Made by a program: the position numbers and the translations under genes | Notes under the pieces: generated by a model | Databases searched by the model: none | Told to the model about the DNA's origin: nothing | What the model saw: the letters and a program-made list of their open reading frames with translations, nothing else | Source: Onishia taeanensis | GTDB taxonomy: Bacteria > Pseudomonadota > Gammaproteobacteria > Pseudomonadales > Halomonadaceae | NCBI RefSeq assembly: GCF_900100755.1 | Contig: NZ_FNCI01000006.1 | Span: forward strand, 119,165 to 183,164 | Direction: 5' to 3' | Length of the DNA stretch: 64,000 nucleotides | Shown here: positions 46,300-53,582 of the stretch, one piece after another | How the letters are laid out: every line of letters begins with the position of its first letter | Position numbering within the stretch: the first letter of the stretch is position 1

Positions 46300-46623
46300 T
46301 CAGCGGCCGTAAAGGCGGATCAGCTTGCGCTGGGTGAAGTGCTCATCCAGGTGCGCGGCCAGCTCGCAGAGCGCATCCTCGATCTCGTCGTTAGGGCGCT
46401 GGTCGCGCAGCAGGTCGCCGGCCAGCTTGGCCGCCGCCTTGGCAGCGATTCGCTCCTCGAGCACTTCGAGATCCGCCAGTGGGTTGGCCGCCGGCTCGGC
46501 CTCGGTGAGTTCCACCGAACGGCGCATGGCCGGCGTACAGCGGGCCAGGTCGACCGACAGGCCGCGAAACGGAACGCGGTGGGGCAGCGCCTGGACGTTG
46601 CCGGTTGCAGCAGGTGTAGCCAT
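46300..46623 (-). CDS. First gene of the early operon, at the cox position
   Basis: 107 aa, helical, acidic (PLADLEVLEERIAAKAAAKL). No clear HTH and no confident family. It is divergent from the repressor gene across the operator region, the place occupied by cox in P2, but I cannot show that it is an excisionase. Confidence 0.72.
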   Translation of the reverse strand: MATPAATGNVQALPHRVPFRGLSVDLARCTPAMRRSVELTEAEPAANPLADLEVLEERIAAKAAAKLAGDLLRDQRPNDEIEDALCELAAHLDEHFTQRKLIRLYGR

Positions 46624-46643
46624 GGAAGTGGCTCCCTAGTGAT

Positions 46644-46694
46644 GTGAAGTGCTGTGAAAGACTGCAAATCGATGATGGTTCACATACGTGAACC
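46644..46694. promoter_or_regulatory. Repressor operator region
   Basis: GGTTCAC-N4-GTGAACC (46677-46694) is a perfect 7-bp-arm palindrome just upstream of the repressor start. Two further half-sites GTGAA lie at 46644 and 46653, and GGTTCA recurs at 46708. The cluster separates the divergent repressor and early genes, as in a phage switch. Confidence 0.75.
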
Positions 46695-46716
46695 TGTCAA
46701 TGGTAGAGGTTCAAAT

Positions 46717-47418
46717 TTGAATACCATCGCTGAGCGCCTTAGGGAGGAGAGGCTACGTCTGGAACTGAGCCAGACGGAGCTTGCTGCTGCGGGTGGCGTA
46801 GGCAAAACCACCCAGATCAACTATGAGAAGGGTGCTCGCAATCCAGATTCTGCGTACTTGTCAGCGCTTGCGGGGATCGGCCTGGACGTTCAGTACGTCC
46901 TGACAGGTCTGCGTTCGACCACCTTTGGCCAAGGCGAAGCACAGATCCCTTCAGTCGGTGGTTCTCATCCGGCAACCATGGGTAAGCACTCGTGGAGTGA
47001 AGGCTTGTCTGCGGTGGCCATGTACGACATCGAGGCCGCCGCGGGCGATGGTCGCTCGCTGGAGCAGGAAGAGGTCGAGTCCACGCTGTACTTCCCCACC
47101 GAGCAGCTCTCTGCTCAGGGGCTCGACCCGGCCCAGGTGGTCGGCATCAAGGTGCGTGGCGATTCGATGGACGGCACTCTCGCCGATGGCGACTGGGTGC
47201 TGGTGGATCGCAGCAGCCGCGACCCCAAGCCGGAAGGCGTGTTTCTGCTGCTGGTACATGGCGAGCGACGCATCAAGCGCGTGCAGCGCGTGGCCGGCGG
47301 CGCCTGGTTGCTGATCAGTGACAACCCGCGTTACGAGAAAGAGCTCATCAAGCCCGAAGACATGAAGGACGTGAAGATCCTTGGGCGGTGTGAGATTCGG
47401 ATTGGGAAAGTTTTATGA
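46717..47418 (+). CDS. Phage repressor, XRE HTH plus S24 peptidase
   Basis: 233 aa, CI/LexA-like. N-terminal XRE helix-turn-helix (about 1-65: RLELSQTELAAAGGVGKTTQ), then the S24 self-cleavage domain with the catalytic serine in VRGDSMDGTLADGD and lysine in RRIKRVQRV, and a cleavage-type hinge AAAGDG around residue 105. The start is TTG at 46717, preceded by AGAGG; upstream in-frame ATGs at 46672/46675 would run through the operator palindrome. RecA-stimulated self-cleavage would induce the prophage. The next gene starts inside its stop codon (ATGA overlap). Confidence 0.93.
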   Translation: MNTIAERLREERLRLELSQTELAAAGGVGKTTQINYEKGARNPDSAYLSALAGIGLDVQYVLTGLRSTTFGQGEAQIPSVGGSHPATMGKHSWSEGLSAVAMYDIEAAAGDGRSLEQEEVESTLYFPTEQLSAQGLDPAQVVGIKVRGDSMDGTLADGDWVLVDRSSRDPKPEGVFLLLVHGERRIKRVQRVAGGAWLLISDNPRYEKELIKPEDMKDVKILGRCEIRIGKVL

Positions 47419-48275
47419 ATCTCACATGGCTAAGTAATGTTCTTGAATCAGTTTTATCCGTAAAAAAATCTTTCATAGGTGCTGTGGGGCTGGCCATATT
47501 TTGGTTGGTTTGGTTTTTTGGTGTTGGTAAAGGGGTAGATAGTCTTCCGGTTTTTTTGCTGGTAATGATTTTACTGTTTCATGCTGTGTGCTGCAGTGCT
47601 TTGATCGTGCATTTTACTGGGTGGCTGATTGATGTTGTTGGTGGTCTTCTGAAAGAAAGAGGTGAAAATAGGAGAGAGGAATATAAGCAGAATGAGTGTT
47701 TGCGTGAATTTGGCGATCAGTTGCCGCATCTGCCTGAGAGGCAGCAGAGAATTCTTCTTAGTTTTGTTGGTCGTGATTATCTCCGTTTTCCATACAGCTC
47801 AGTAGATTTGCAAGCACTCTCTCGAAATGGTTTCGTAGTGTGGGTTAGAGACTTAGGAAACGGTAGTGGGCTTTATAAAATATGCGCAAATATTTTTCCG
47901 ATAGTGAAGCAGTTTGGTTTTGAAAGGGAAAAAGAAAATATAGAAGGTTTCTTCAAAAAACATGAACGCTCCTTTTTCTTGTTTTGGAGCTTGTTTTTTG
48001 ATGAGGATATTGGGTTTGGTGTAGAAGAGTCTGGAAGCCGGATGCCGCTCGAGGTTCATATGGCAGGTGAGTTTCTTGTTGAGCGCGGTGCTCTTGAGTG
48101 CTCAATTGAAGATGGTATTGAAGTATACTGCTTTAATGAGAATTCTGATTTCTATCACTTTGTCGTGGATAAGCATGATGGCAAAGAGCCTGTCAGAGAA
48201 GTTGTGAGATTGAGTCAAAAGTGGATTGAAGGAAGCAGAGCCTCGGGCGGAAGCAACCTCTTTAAACCACTTTGA
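47415..48275 (+). CDS. Membrane protein with SieB-like organisation (superinfection-exclusion candidate)
   Basis: 286 aa, very AT-rich. Two N-terminal membrane segments (FIGAVGLAIFWLVWFFGVG and FLLVMILLFHAVCCSALIVH) are followed by a cytosolic domain with LPHLPERQQRILLSFVGRDY and VDLQALSRNGFVVWVRDLG, a pattern like SieB-type exclusion proteins. Its ATG overlaps the repressor stop by 4 nt, so it is translated from the repressor message in the lysogen, as expected of an exclusion gene. The C-terminal 120 residues are not recognised. The family link is tentative. Confidence 0.7.
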   Translation: MNLTWLSNVLESVLSVKKSFIGAVGLAIFWLVWFFGVGKGVDSLPVFLLVMILLFHAVCCSALIVHFTGWLIDVVGGLLKERGENRREEYKQNECLREFGDQLPHLPERQQRILLSFVGRDYLRFPYSSVDLQALSRNGFVVWVRDLGNGSGLYKICANIFPIVKQFGFEREKENIEGFFKKHERSFFLFWSLFFDEDIGFGVEESGSRMPLEVHMAGEFLVERGALECSIEDGIEVYCFNENSDFYHFVVDKHDGKEPVREVVRLSQKWIEGSRASGGSNLFKPL

Positions 48276-48346
48276 CCGTGATTTATCACCTTGAATTTTT
48301 TAGCCTTAGGTCGAAGAGTTATTACTAATAACTTGGGTGAAAGATT

Positions 48347-48480
48347 ATGTGCGGCCGCTTCGCGCTCTATAGCCTACCCCTGGCTCTGTCTAGCCCTGCA
48401 CCTTCTGTGTAGCCTCGGGAGCTGACCCGCGTTACAATGATCCGGATCACAATCGTGCATCATCCCAGCGTAGGCATGAC
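48347..48480 (+). pseudogene. Degraded 5' fragment of an SRAP (YedK/HMCES-like) gene
   Basis: ATGTGCGGCCGCTTCGCGCT encodes MCGRFAL, the SRAP N-terminus with its catalytic Cys2. A stop and indels follow. A 16-bp block (AGCCTCGGGAGCTGAC, 48411-48426) is identical to the second copy at 49097-49112, and CATCATCCCAGCG is also shared. The rest of the gene is missing. Confidence 0.8.
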
Positions 48481-48524
48481 CGAAATGCCGATTAACTTTC
48501 CTCCTTAAGTCTGATGTAAGAAAG

Positions 48525-48890
48525 TTATTCCATCATTTGTTTTTTTATTTGAGCGACACGGGATTGGGAAATTCCGACTCTTTTTGCGACTTCAACTTGT
48601 GTTAGTCCTTGATTTAGAAGGGCTAATACTGCTTCATTACGATCGTCTATTGTTATCTCTCTCGGATCGAATCTGCTCGATTGGCTTAGCCCTTTGGTAA
48701 CCCACTCATCATGTTGTACACGGCCATCAACATGTTGCATGTTTCTGGATATAATCCCAGTTTTCTTGTTAACTTGAATACTAAATTCAGTAACATTGGG
48801 GTTATCTGCGAGCTTCTGTGTCAACTCGCCAAGTTGCTCAGTTACATCATGAGTCCGCACGGACGGGACTTTGTTCATAGGCCTTGCCAT
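48525..48890 (-). CDS. HTH regulator with N-terminal unknown domain, AT-rich cargo
   Basis: 121 aa. The C-terminal helix-turn-helix is LNQGLTQVEVAKRVGISQSR (about 93-112). The first 85 residues (beta-rich, FSIQVNKKTGIISRNMQHVD) are unrecognised. AGGAG lies 9 nt before the ATG. Promoter elements and a 9-bp inverted repeat lie directly upstream, suggesting autoregulation. It is inserted, on the opposite strand, between two related SRAP fragments. Confidence 0.78.
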   Translation of the reverse strand: MARPMNKVPSVRTHDVTEQLGELTQKLADNPNVTEFSIQVNKKTGIISRNMQHVDGRVQHDEWVTKGLSQSSRFDPREITIDDRNEAVLALLNQGLTQVEVAKRVGISQSRVAQIKKQMME

Positions 48891-48911
48891 TAGTTTATTC
48901 TCCTACGTTGT

Positions 48912-48953
48912 GTTTCTAATATTATTTTTATTAGAAACCATGTCGCTTGTCAA
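48912..48953 (-). promoter_or_regulatory. Promoter and palindromic operator of the HTH gene
   Basis: On the minus strand TTGACA (48953-48948) and TAAAAA 17 nt later form a promoter. GTTTCTAAT-N9-ATTAGAAAC (48912-48938) is a perfect 9-bp-arm inverted repeat overlapping it, 22 bp before the ATG. Confidence 0.65.
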
Positions 48954-49033
48954 GGTTCAAGGTGACTGTTTGTTACGATCCTGAATCTGAAGGACCGCTA
49001 TGGTGCTGCCAGTGACGTCGATGGCAATTCCCT

Positions 49034-49692
49034 ATGTGTGGCCGTTTCGCTTTCTCTAGCCCCTATCCGAGGCCCAGGCCCTGCGCTTGCCGCTCGAGCC
49101 TCGGGAGCTGACGCCACGCTACAATGTGGCGCCGGGTACCTTGATCACCTCGGTGCGTCATCCCAGCGATGACGCGCCGCTGGTGATGGACGAGGTTTGG
49201 TGGGGCTATCGCCCGCACTGGGCGAATGAGAAGGCGCCCGAGCCCATCAACGCCACCGTCGAAAAGGTAGCCACCTCCAATTACTTCCGCGGGGCTTTCG
49301 CCCATCACCGGTGCCTGGTGCCGGCGGATGGCTGGTTCGAGTGGTTGCCGGTGGATGGCAAGAAGCAGCCGCATTTCCTGTGCCGGGCGGATCGGGAGCC
49401 GATCTGGCTGGCCGGCATCTGGAGCGAACGGCCGGACGGCAAGCCCGGCTGCGCGATCCTCACCGAGCCAGCACGCGGCGTGGCCAAGGAGATCCACGAC
49501 CGCATGCCGCTGGCTCTGAATGCCGAGAGCCTGGAGCCCTGGCTCGATCCCCACCTGACTGATCGAGAAACCATCCGCCAAGTCGTGCACCACCTACCCG
49601 CCGAGACGTTCACTCACTGGCCTGTGAGCGCCCGCGTGAATCGGCCAGGGAATGACGACGCCAGCTTGATTGAGCCGTTGCCTGCCGGGTAG
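49034..49692 (+). pseudogene. SRAP-family (YedK/HMCES-like) gene with a 5' frameshift
   Basis: SRAP proteins protect abasic sites in single-stranded DNA by crosslinking through Cys2. ATG at 49034 gives MCGRFAFSS, but after codon CCC at 49061-49063 only two bases (TA) precede TCC GAG GCC CAG GCC, where the remaining protein continues in another frame to 49692. The body is intact: LTPRYNVAPGTLITSVRHPS, WWGYRPHW, INATVEKVATSNYF, RCLVPADGWFEWLPV and the active-site HHLPAETFTHWPVSARVNRP. A sequencing error or real decay cannot be told apart from one read; a TTG at 49087 could start a Cys-less protein. Confidence 0.85.
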
Positions 49693-49749
49693 CGTAAGAG
49701 GCTATCAACGTCTGTGGTATACCGAATCTTAGCGGCGGGGCCAGCGGAT

Positions 49750-49920
49750 ATGGAGCAGCACTTGAGACACTTGGAGCAGGAAGTCGCGGTCGTGAAAGAG
49801 ACCATGGCAACCAAGGAAGCTCTGGCCAAGGCCGAGACCAACATCATCAAATGGAATGTCGGTACCATCGTGGCTGTCGCGGCCTTGGTGTTCGCTATCA
49901 TCCGCTTCGCGGGCGGCTGA
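49750..49920 (+). CDS. Small coiled-coil membrane protein
   Basis: 56 aa: a charged heptad-rich stretch (MEQHLRHLEQEVAVVKETMA) followed by one C-terminal membrane segment (VGTIVAVAALVFAIIRFAGG). This resembles XhlA-like or DUF1640-like phage proteins. The start could also be GTG at 49714. A terminator follows. Confidence 0.65.
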   Translation: MEQHLRHLEQEVAVVKETMATKEALAKAETNIIKWNVGTIVAVAALVFAIIRFAGG

Positions 49921-49943
49921 GCGCTGCTGAACCTCTTCCCAAG

Positions 49944-49973
49944 CGCCCTGGCCACTGGCCGGGGCGTTTTGTT
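49944..49973 (+). terminator. Terminator after the small membrane-protein gene
   Basis: CGCCCTGGCC and GGCCGGGGCG pair (one mismatch) across a 3-nt loop, followed by TTTTGTT. Confidence 0.75.
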
Positions 49974-49982
49974 ATCAGCGCT

Positions 49983-50189
49983 CTATGTCCCTGCCTCGAG
50001 GTTCTGTGCTACCCGCTCGGTAGCACGCCCGCACTCCAGGCAGGTCATCTGGTACCGGCTCTCGGTCAGCCAGCGCAGCTTGAATGCCTTCCAGCGTGTT
50101 GTATGCCTGCCGTGAATCTCTGTGGCGCCGCAAGGGCACATCATGATCCAGCCGCCGGCTGGCTCCGGGTACATATCGATCTCTTCCAT
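49983..50189 (-). CDS. Small zinc-finger-like protein
   Basis: 68 aa with two cysteine pairs: IMMCPCGATEIHGRHTTRWK and YQMTCLECGRATERVAQNLE. AAGGAGG precedes the ATG at 50189. Probably a zinc-ribbon protein of unknown role; may share the transcript of the UmuD-like gene upstream. Confidence 0.68.
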   Translation of the reverse strand: MEEIDMYPEPAGGWIMMCPCGATEIHGRHTTRWKAFKLRWLTESRYQMTCLECGRATERVAQNLEAGT

Positions 50190-50331
50190 GGCTCTGGCCT
50201 CCTTGCCTCTAAATGCACTGTAGGCGTGGGTAAGCCAATCGCGATGTAGGAGAACTACCACAATCGCTTTGCTGCTCTGGGCCCTCGGTGCTCAGGCCAT
50301 AGTGCTGATGTGGAGGACGTTGATCGGGGCC

Positions 50332-50772
50332 TCACACGGGAAACTCGTGAACCACCGAGCGCACCACGCCCCACACCTGGCAATCCAGGTCGGTGAGTGG
50401 AATCGGCGGATAGCGGTCGTTGCCCGAGCACAGGTAGGGCCGCTTGCCGAGCATCTCGTAGCGTTTGACGATTATCTCGCCCTCTACCAGCGCCACCAGG
50501 ATATGGCCGGGCCTGGCATTCACCGAACGATCAATCACCAGAATATCGCCATCCTGGATGCCAAAGCCTTCCATGCTGTCGCCGGTCACGGTCATGAAGA
50601 AGGTCGCATAAGGGCGCTTCACCAGCCGCTCGTTGAGATCCAGCGTGCGGCCCACGTAGTCCTCGGCTGGGGAGGGGAACCCGGAAATGCCCGCGCGGAT
50701 GGTGGTCTGCGGGTGGGGCAGCCCCTGGGCAGGCGGCGTCGGGTGCGCCTGGAAGATCTCGGAAGCTCGCAT
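50332..50772 (-). CDS. umuD: UmuD-like S24 peptidase
   Basis: 146 aa, UmuD length. The catalytic serine is in VTGDSMEGFGIQDGDILVID and the lysine in GEIIVKRYEML. The cleavage-type residues are in ISGFPSPAEDYV near the N-terminus. ATG at 50772 has AGAGG upstream. A LexA box sits 21 bp before it, so it is SOS-induced. No umuC follows in this window, so it may work with host polymerase V or act as a stand-alone phage regulator. Confidence 0.9.
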   Translation of the reverse strand: MRASEIFQAHPTPPAQGLPHPQTTIRAGISGFPSPAEDYVGRTLDLNERLVKRPYATFFMTVTGDSMEGFGIQDGDILVIDRSVNARPGHILVALVEGEIIVKRYEMLGKRPYLCSGNDRYPPIPLTDLDCQVWGVVRSVVHEFPV

Positions 50773-50792
50773 GACGGTGCCTCTTGTCAAAG

Positions 50793-50810
50793 ACTGTTTG
50801 TTTATACAGT
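50793..50810. promoter_or_regulatory. LexA-type SOS box between two UmuD-like genes
   Basis: ACTGTTTGTTTATACAGT matches the LexA consensus CTGT-N8-ACAG with both flanking bases. It lies between the divergent genes at 50772 and 50924. Confidence 0.85.
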
Positions 50811-50923
50811 ATTCGACATGGGTGCCGGCTTAGGCAAACACTAATATGCCGCCCCACACCAGGAAGGGTGGCCGAAGCCCGTCACGGCGCGGCCGAGGGA
50901 GCAATGAAAAGGGCGGGAATGAC

Positions 50924-51277
50924 ATGCGAGTGAACTACCTGGGCCCGGTATGCATGGGCATCGAGCATCCGGCGCTGGACGGCTATGACCTGACGCGCTT
51001 CGGCCTGAGCTGCTTCCTGGTGGAGGTGAGCGCAGAGGCCGGCGTCGCCGGATCGCTGATCGAAGGCGATCTCCTGGTGGTAGACGAGCAGAAGCCCGCC
51101 CAGCACGACGACCTGGTGATCGTGGAGGTAGAAGGCGAGCAGCGGCTGTTCAGCAGCCTGCGCGTCGGTGGGCGGCTGCGCCTGATCCCCACCGCCGGGC
51201 CGCGGGAGTCGATCTGGGCCCGGCAGGCCCAGCTGCGGGGCGTGGTGGTGAGGCAGGCGAGGCGGTATATGGTATGA
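50924..51277 (+). CDS. S24/UmuD-like protein, probably catalytically altered
   Basis: 117 aa. The fold pattern of the S24 domain is visible (AGVAGSLIEGDLLVVDEQKP, then DDLVIVEVEGEQRLFSSLRV), including a serine at the nucleophile position, but the place of the general-base lysine (normally in a VKR segment) reads LFSS. It may therefore bind but not cleave. It is divergent from umuD and shares its LexA box. GGGCGGGA precedes the ATG at 50924. Confidence 0.75.
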   Translation: MRVNYLGPVCMGIEHPALDGYDLTRFGLSCFLVEVSAEAGVAGSLIEGDLLVVDEQKPAQHDDLVIVEVEGEQRLFSSLRVGGRLRLIPTAGPRESIWARQAQLRGVVVRQARRYMV

Positions 51278-51384
51278 GGTGCATTTTCCTACTACACCTA
51301 TTAATGTGCCTTCAGGCACAGAGCTTCGTTGATGAATTGCATCTGATCGCGTAATATCGAGAAACGTAGCAAAATGTTTGACTT

Positions 51385-51437
51385 AGCATGGCCAAGTGGG
51401 TTAGGTTGCGAAGCAACCTAACCCACTTGGCCATGCT
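51385..51437. repeat. 25-bp perfect inverted repeat with a 3-nt loop
   Basis: The left arm begins AGCATGGCCAAGTGGG and ends GGTTGC (51385-51409); after GAA the exact complement runs to 51437. No T-run follows on either strand, so it is not a typical intrinsic terminator. It sits 43 bp before the small gene of a two-gene unit (51481-52561). Possible roles: transcript-stabilising hairpin, strand-specific insertion signal, or structured DNA site. Confidence 0.85.
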
Positions 51438-51480
51438 CCTCTAGCCTTGGTCTAAGTGTTTGATTTTTTTGGAGAAAACC

Positions 51481-51666
51481 ATGGTTTCTATTCTCAATCC
51501 TGTTCAGCAAGGTTTCTTTGGCCTTCGTCAGCGAGAAAAAGAGCAGAACCGTGCCAAAGAATACGAAGAGATGCAGGCCTCCCGTGCTGCTGTTGAGCGT
51601 GCATCCCATTTCGCCGGCGTCCGCCAGCGTGCTCGCGTTGTTCGCCGTGCCCACCAGTGTTCCTGA
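51481..51666 (+). CDS. Small helical protein upstream of the nucleotidyltransferase
   Basis: 61 aa, Arg/Glu-rich helix (GFFGLRQREKEQNRAKEYEE, then RAAVERASHFAGVRQRARVV). GGAG lies 8 nt before the ATG. The nucleotidyltransferase-like gene starts 22 bp after its stop, so they are probably one transcript. An antitoxin or partner role is a guess from position and size. Confidence 0.65.
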   Translation: MVSILNPVQQGFFGLRQREKEQNRAKEYEEMQASRAAVERASHFAGVRQRARVVRRAHQCS

Positions 51667-51688
51667 GATTGAGCGTGATCTGTAGTTA

Positions 51689-52561
51689 ATGCCAGAGCCT
51701 TTTGATACTGATCCGCTCATTCGTCTCTTCTCCGAGTTACCTCGAGAAGCTCAAGAACGCCTGGTCCTCATTGGGGGCCAGGCGATTTCGTTTTGGAGCA
51801 GCTACTTCCTCGAGGGTCGATTGAATGATGATGAACTAGCTGCCCTGACGTCATCCGACCTAGATATTGTCTCTGAAACACAGGAAAACGTGCGTCTCTT
51901 GGCTAGGGCTTGGGGAGGAGAGCCCCGCTTCGCTGGCATGGACGATCACACCCCAAATATCGCTGTGATTGATCTCGATCGACCGGGGTGGAGCCCAGAT
52001 GGCACGCATTTGATCGTCGATGTCATGGGAGATGTTTACGGTGCCACCGCACGTCAGCTCATTGCATGGTCCGAAATGATCGAGATTTCAGTCGGCCAGG
52101 GACAGACCGTGTGTTTGCGTGTCGTGGTACCGGAGATGCTGCTATGGACGCGAATTGCGAATTTGCACATGCGACGGATGGGGACATCTGGCGTTAAACG
52201 TGAGCTACAGCGAACCAAAGTGCTGTGTCAGATTGTTAGCGACCATCTCGAAGATCTTGCTCAAGAATCCATGTCTGATCCTAGCGTTCGGCGCATCTCT
52301 CTCAAGCATGCCAGCTTTGTCTACAAGTGGATTGCGAAACAGAACTGTACTCACAAGGTATTGGCTACGTATCCGGAGCTGATAGATCCCTATTTCTCGG
52401 CGGTGCCACTAACAGATTTCTGGCCGAGAGAGCTGTTACAACGGGGCCTACCAGGCTGGCAGAACTGGTTAAGGAAAAGGGTTGATACCTTGATTGCTCA
52501 TCAAGAATATCGGCAACTTGAGAAAGAGAAGGCAGCGTCGATGTGGTGTGTTGATGACTGA
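51689..52561 (+). CDS. AbiEii-like nucleotidyltransferase, putative abortive-infection or toxin protein
   Basis: 290 aa. The MNT/AbiEii nucleotidyltransferase signature is visible: LIGGQAISFW (Gly29-Gly30), SSDLDI with Asp57/Asp59, and a third acidic residue in HLIVDVMGD (about 110-115). The remainder is helical and unrecognised. AbiEii-type proteins are toxins of AbiE and related systems that transfer nucleotides to tRNA or other targets. It lies between phage genes of the opposite strand, ending 1 bp from gene D, the typical place of phage cargo. The start ATG lacks a strong ribosome site; coupling to the upstream small gene is likely. Confidence 0.75.
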   Translation: MPEPFDTDPLIRLFSELPREAQERLVLIGGQAISFWSSYFLEGRLNDDELAALTSSDLDIVSETQENVRLLARAWGGEPRFAGMDDHTPNIAVIDLDRPGWSPDGTHLIVDVMGDVYGATARQLIAWSEMIEISVGQGQTVCLRVVVPEMLLWTRIANLHMRRMGTSGVKRELQRTKVLCQIVSDHLEDLAQESMSDPSVRRISLKHASFVYKWIAKQNCTHKVLATYPELIDPYFSAVPLTDFWPRELLQRGLPGWQNWLRKRVDTLIAHQEYRQLEKEKAASMWCVDD

Positions 52562-52562
52562 A

Positions 52563-53582
52563 TCATTCTGAACGTACTTCCATCGCCAGCCCGCCGGTAT
52601 AGGCCGCATCGTTGATGTCGTGGGTCACCTCGGTGATCAACCACGGCGTGGCGTCGATGGGCTGTTTCCAACCGATAAGGGTCACCGGGGTTTCGGGGTA
52701 AAGCTCGGGCCGGCCCTCGGCGAGATCCAGGCTGAACTCGGCGCCGCCACGCTGCAGCCGCTGCCATTCGCTGTTGGCGGCGGCGAGGGCGTCATCTTCA
52801 CTTGCGTAGGTGGGCCGCAGGGCCTTGGTGTTGTCGGCCTCGCCGACGATGACTTCGCGGCGCTCGGCGCCGGCGGTGTCGTTCCAGTAGGCGAGCACGC
52901 CGCTATAGGCGTCGCGGTCGGTGACGCTGTAGCGGTGGCGGTCGCCGACCTGGCGGCGTAGCGGAATGGGTGGGATCTCGATGCCGCTGGCGGTGGTGGC
53001 CTGGCCGGCGGGGATGAATAGCAGGTTGCCGGCCTTGATGGTGGCCACGGCGTCATAACGCTCGCCCAGTCGGGTCAGAAAGTGAAGGTCCGATTCGTCG
53101 GTCTGGTCGATGTGCTCGATGCGAATACCGGCCAGCGCCATGCCGGTCTTGGGCTCGAGGTCGTGGCGAGCGGCGATGGTGGCGATGATGTCGCGCAGCA
53201 CGATGTCGTCCCAGCTCTGCGAGCGCTTGCCGGGCAGGCCCTGGCGCATGTCTGCCGATCTGGCGCGAATCGTTAGCACGTCCGGGGCGCCGGAGTGCTC
53301 GACCTCATCGACGATGTAGGTACCGCGATCAACCAGCGCCTGGCCCTTCCAGCCAATTTCCAGCTGGATCTCGGCGCCGCGCGGCGGCAGGGCGAGGCGG
53401 CCGTCGTGGTCCTCGAGGGTGATGTCGAGCTGGTCGGCCTCGAGGCCGCGCCGATCGGTCAGGCGCAGGCGCAGGCGCTGCAGACGCGCGCCCAGCTGGG
53501 GGCTGATGATCTGGCCGGAGAGGCTAAGCCGATAGTCCGGCGTGCGTGCTGGGCGGCCTTGCTGCTGAGTGAACAGGCTCAT
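52563..53582 (-). CDS. D: Late control protein, tail hub gpD
   Basis: P2 gpD-type baseplate/tail hub protein of 339 aa. LRLRLTDRRGLEADQLDITL, EIGWKGQALVDRGTYIVDEV, and HIDQTDESDLHFLTRLGERY are family segments. Its ATG overlaps the stop of gpU by 4 nt. It is the last gene of the tail operon and marks the border with the cargo at 51481-52561. Confidence 0.93.
   Translation of the reverse strand: MSLFTQQQGRPARTPDYRLSLSGQIISPQLGARLQRLRLRLTDRRGLEADQLDITLEDHDGRLALPPRGAEIQLEIGWKGQALVDRGTYIVDEVEHSGAPDVLTIRARSADMRQGLPGKRSQSWDDIVLRDIIATIAARHDLEPKTGMALAGIRIEHIDQTDESDLHFLTRLGERYDAVATIKAGNLLFIPAGQATTASGIEIPPIPLRRQVGDRHRYSVTDRDAYSGVLAYWNDTAGAERREVIVGEADNTKALRPTYASEDDALAAANSEWQRLQRGGAEFSLDLAEGRPELYPETPVTLIGWKQPIDATPWLITEVTHDINDAAYTGGLAMEVRSE

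Noticed and set aside
50190..50331. umuC next to umuD
   Set aside because: The 142-bp gap and the following 68-aa zinc-finger-like gene leave no polymerase gene in the window.
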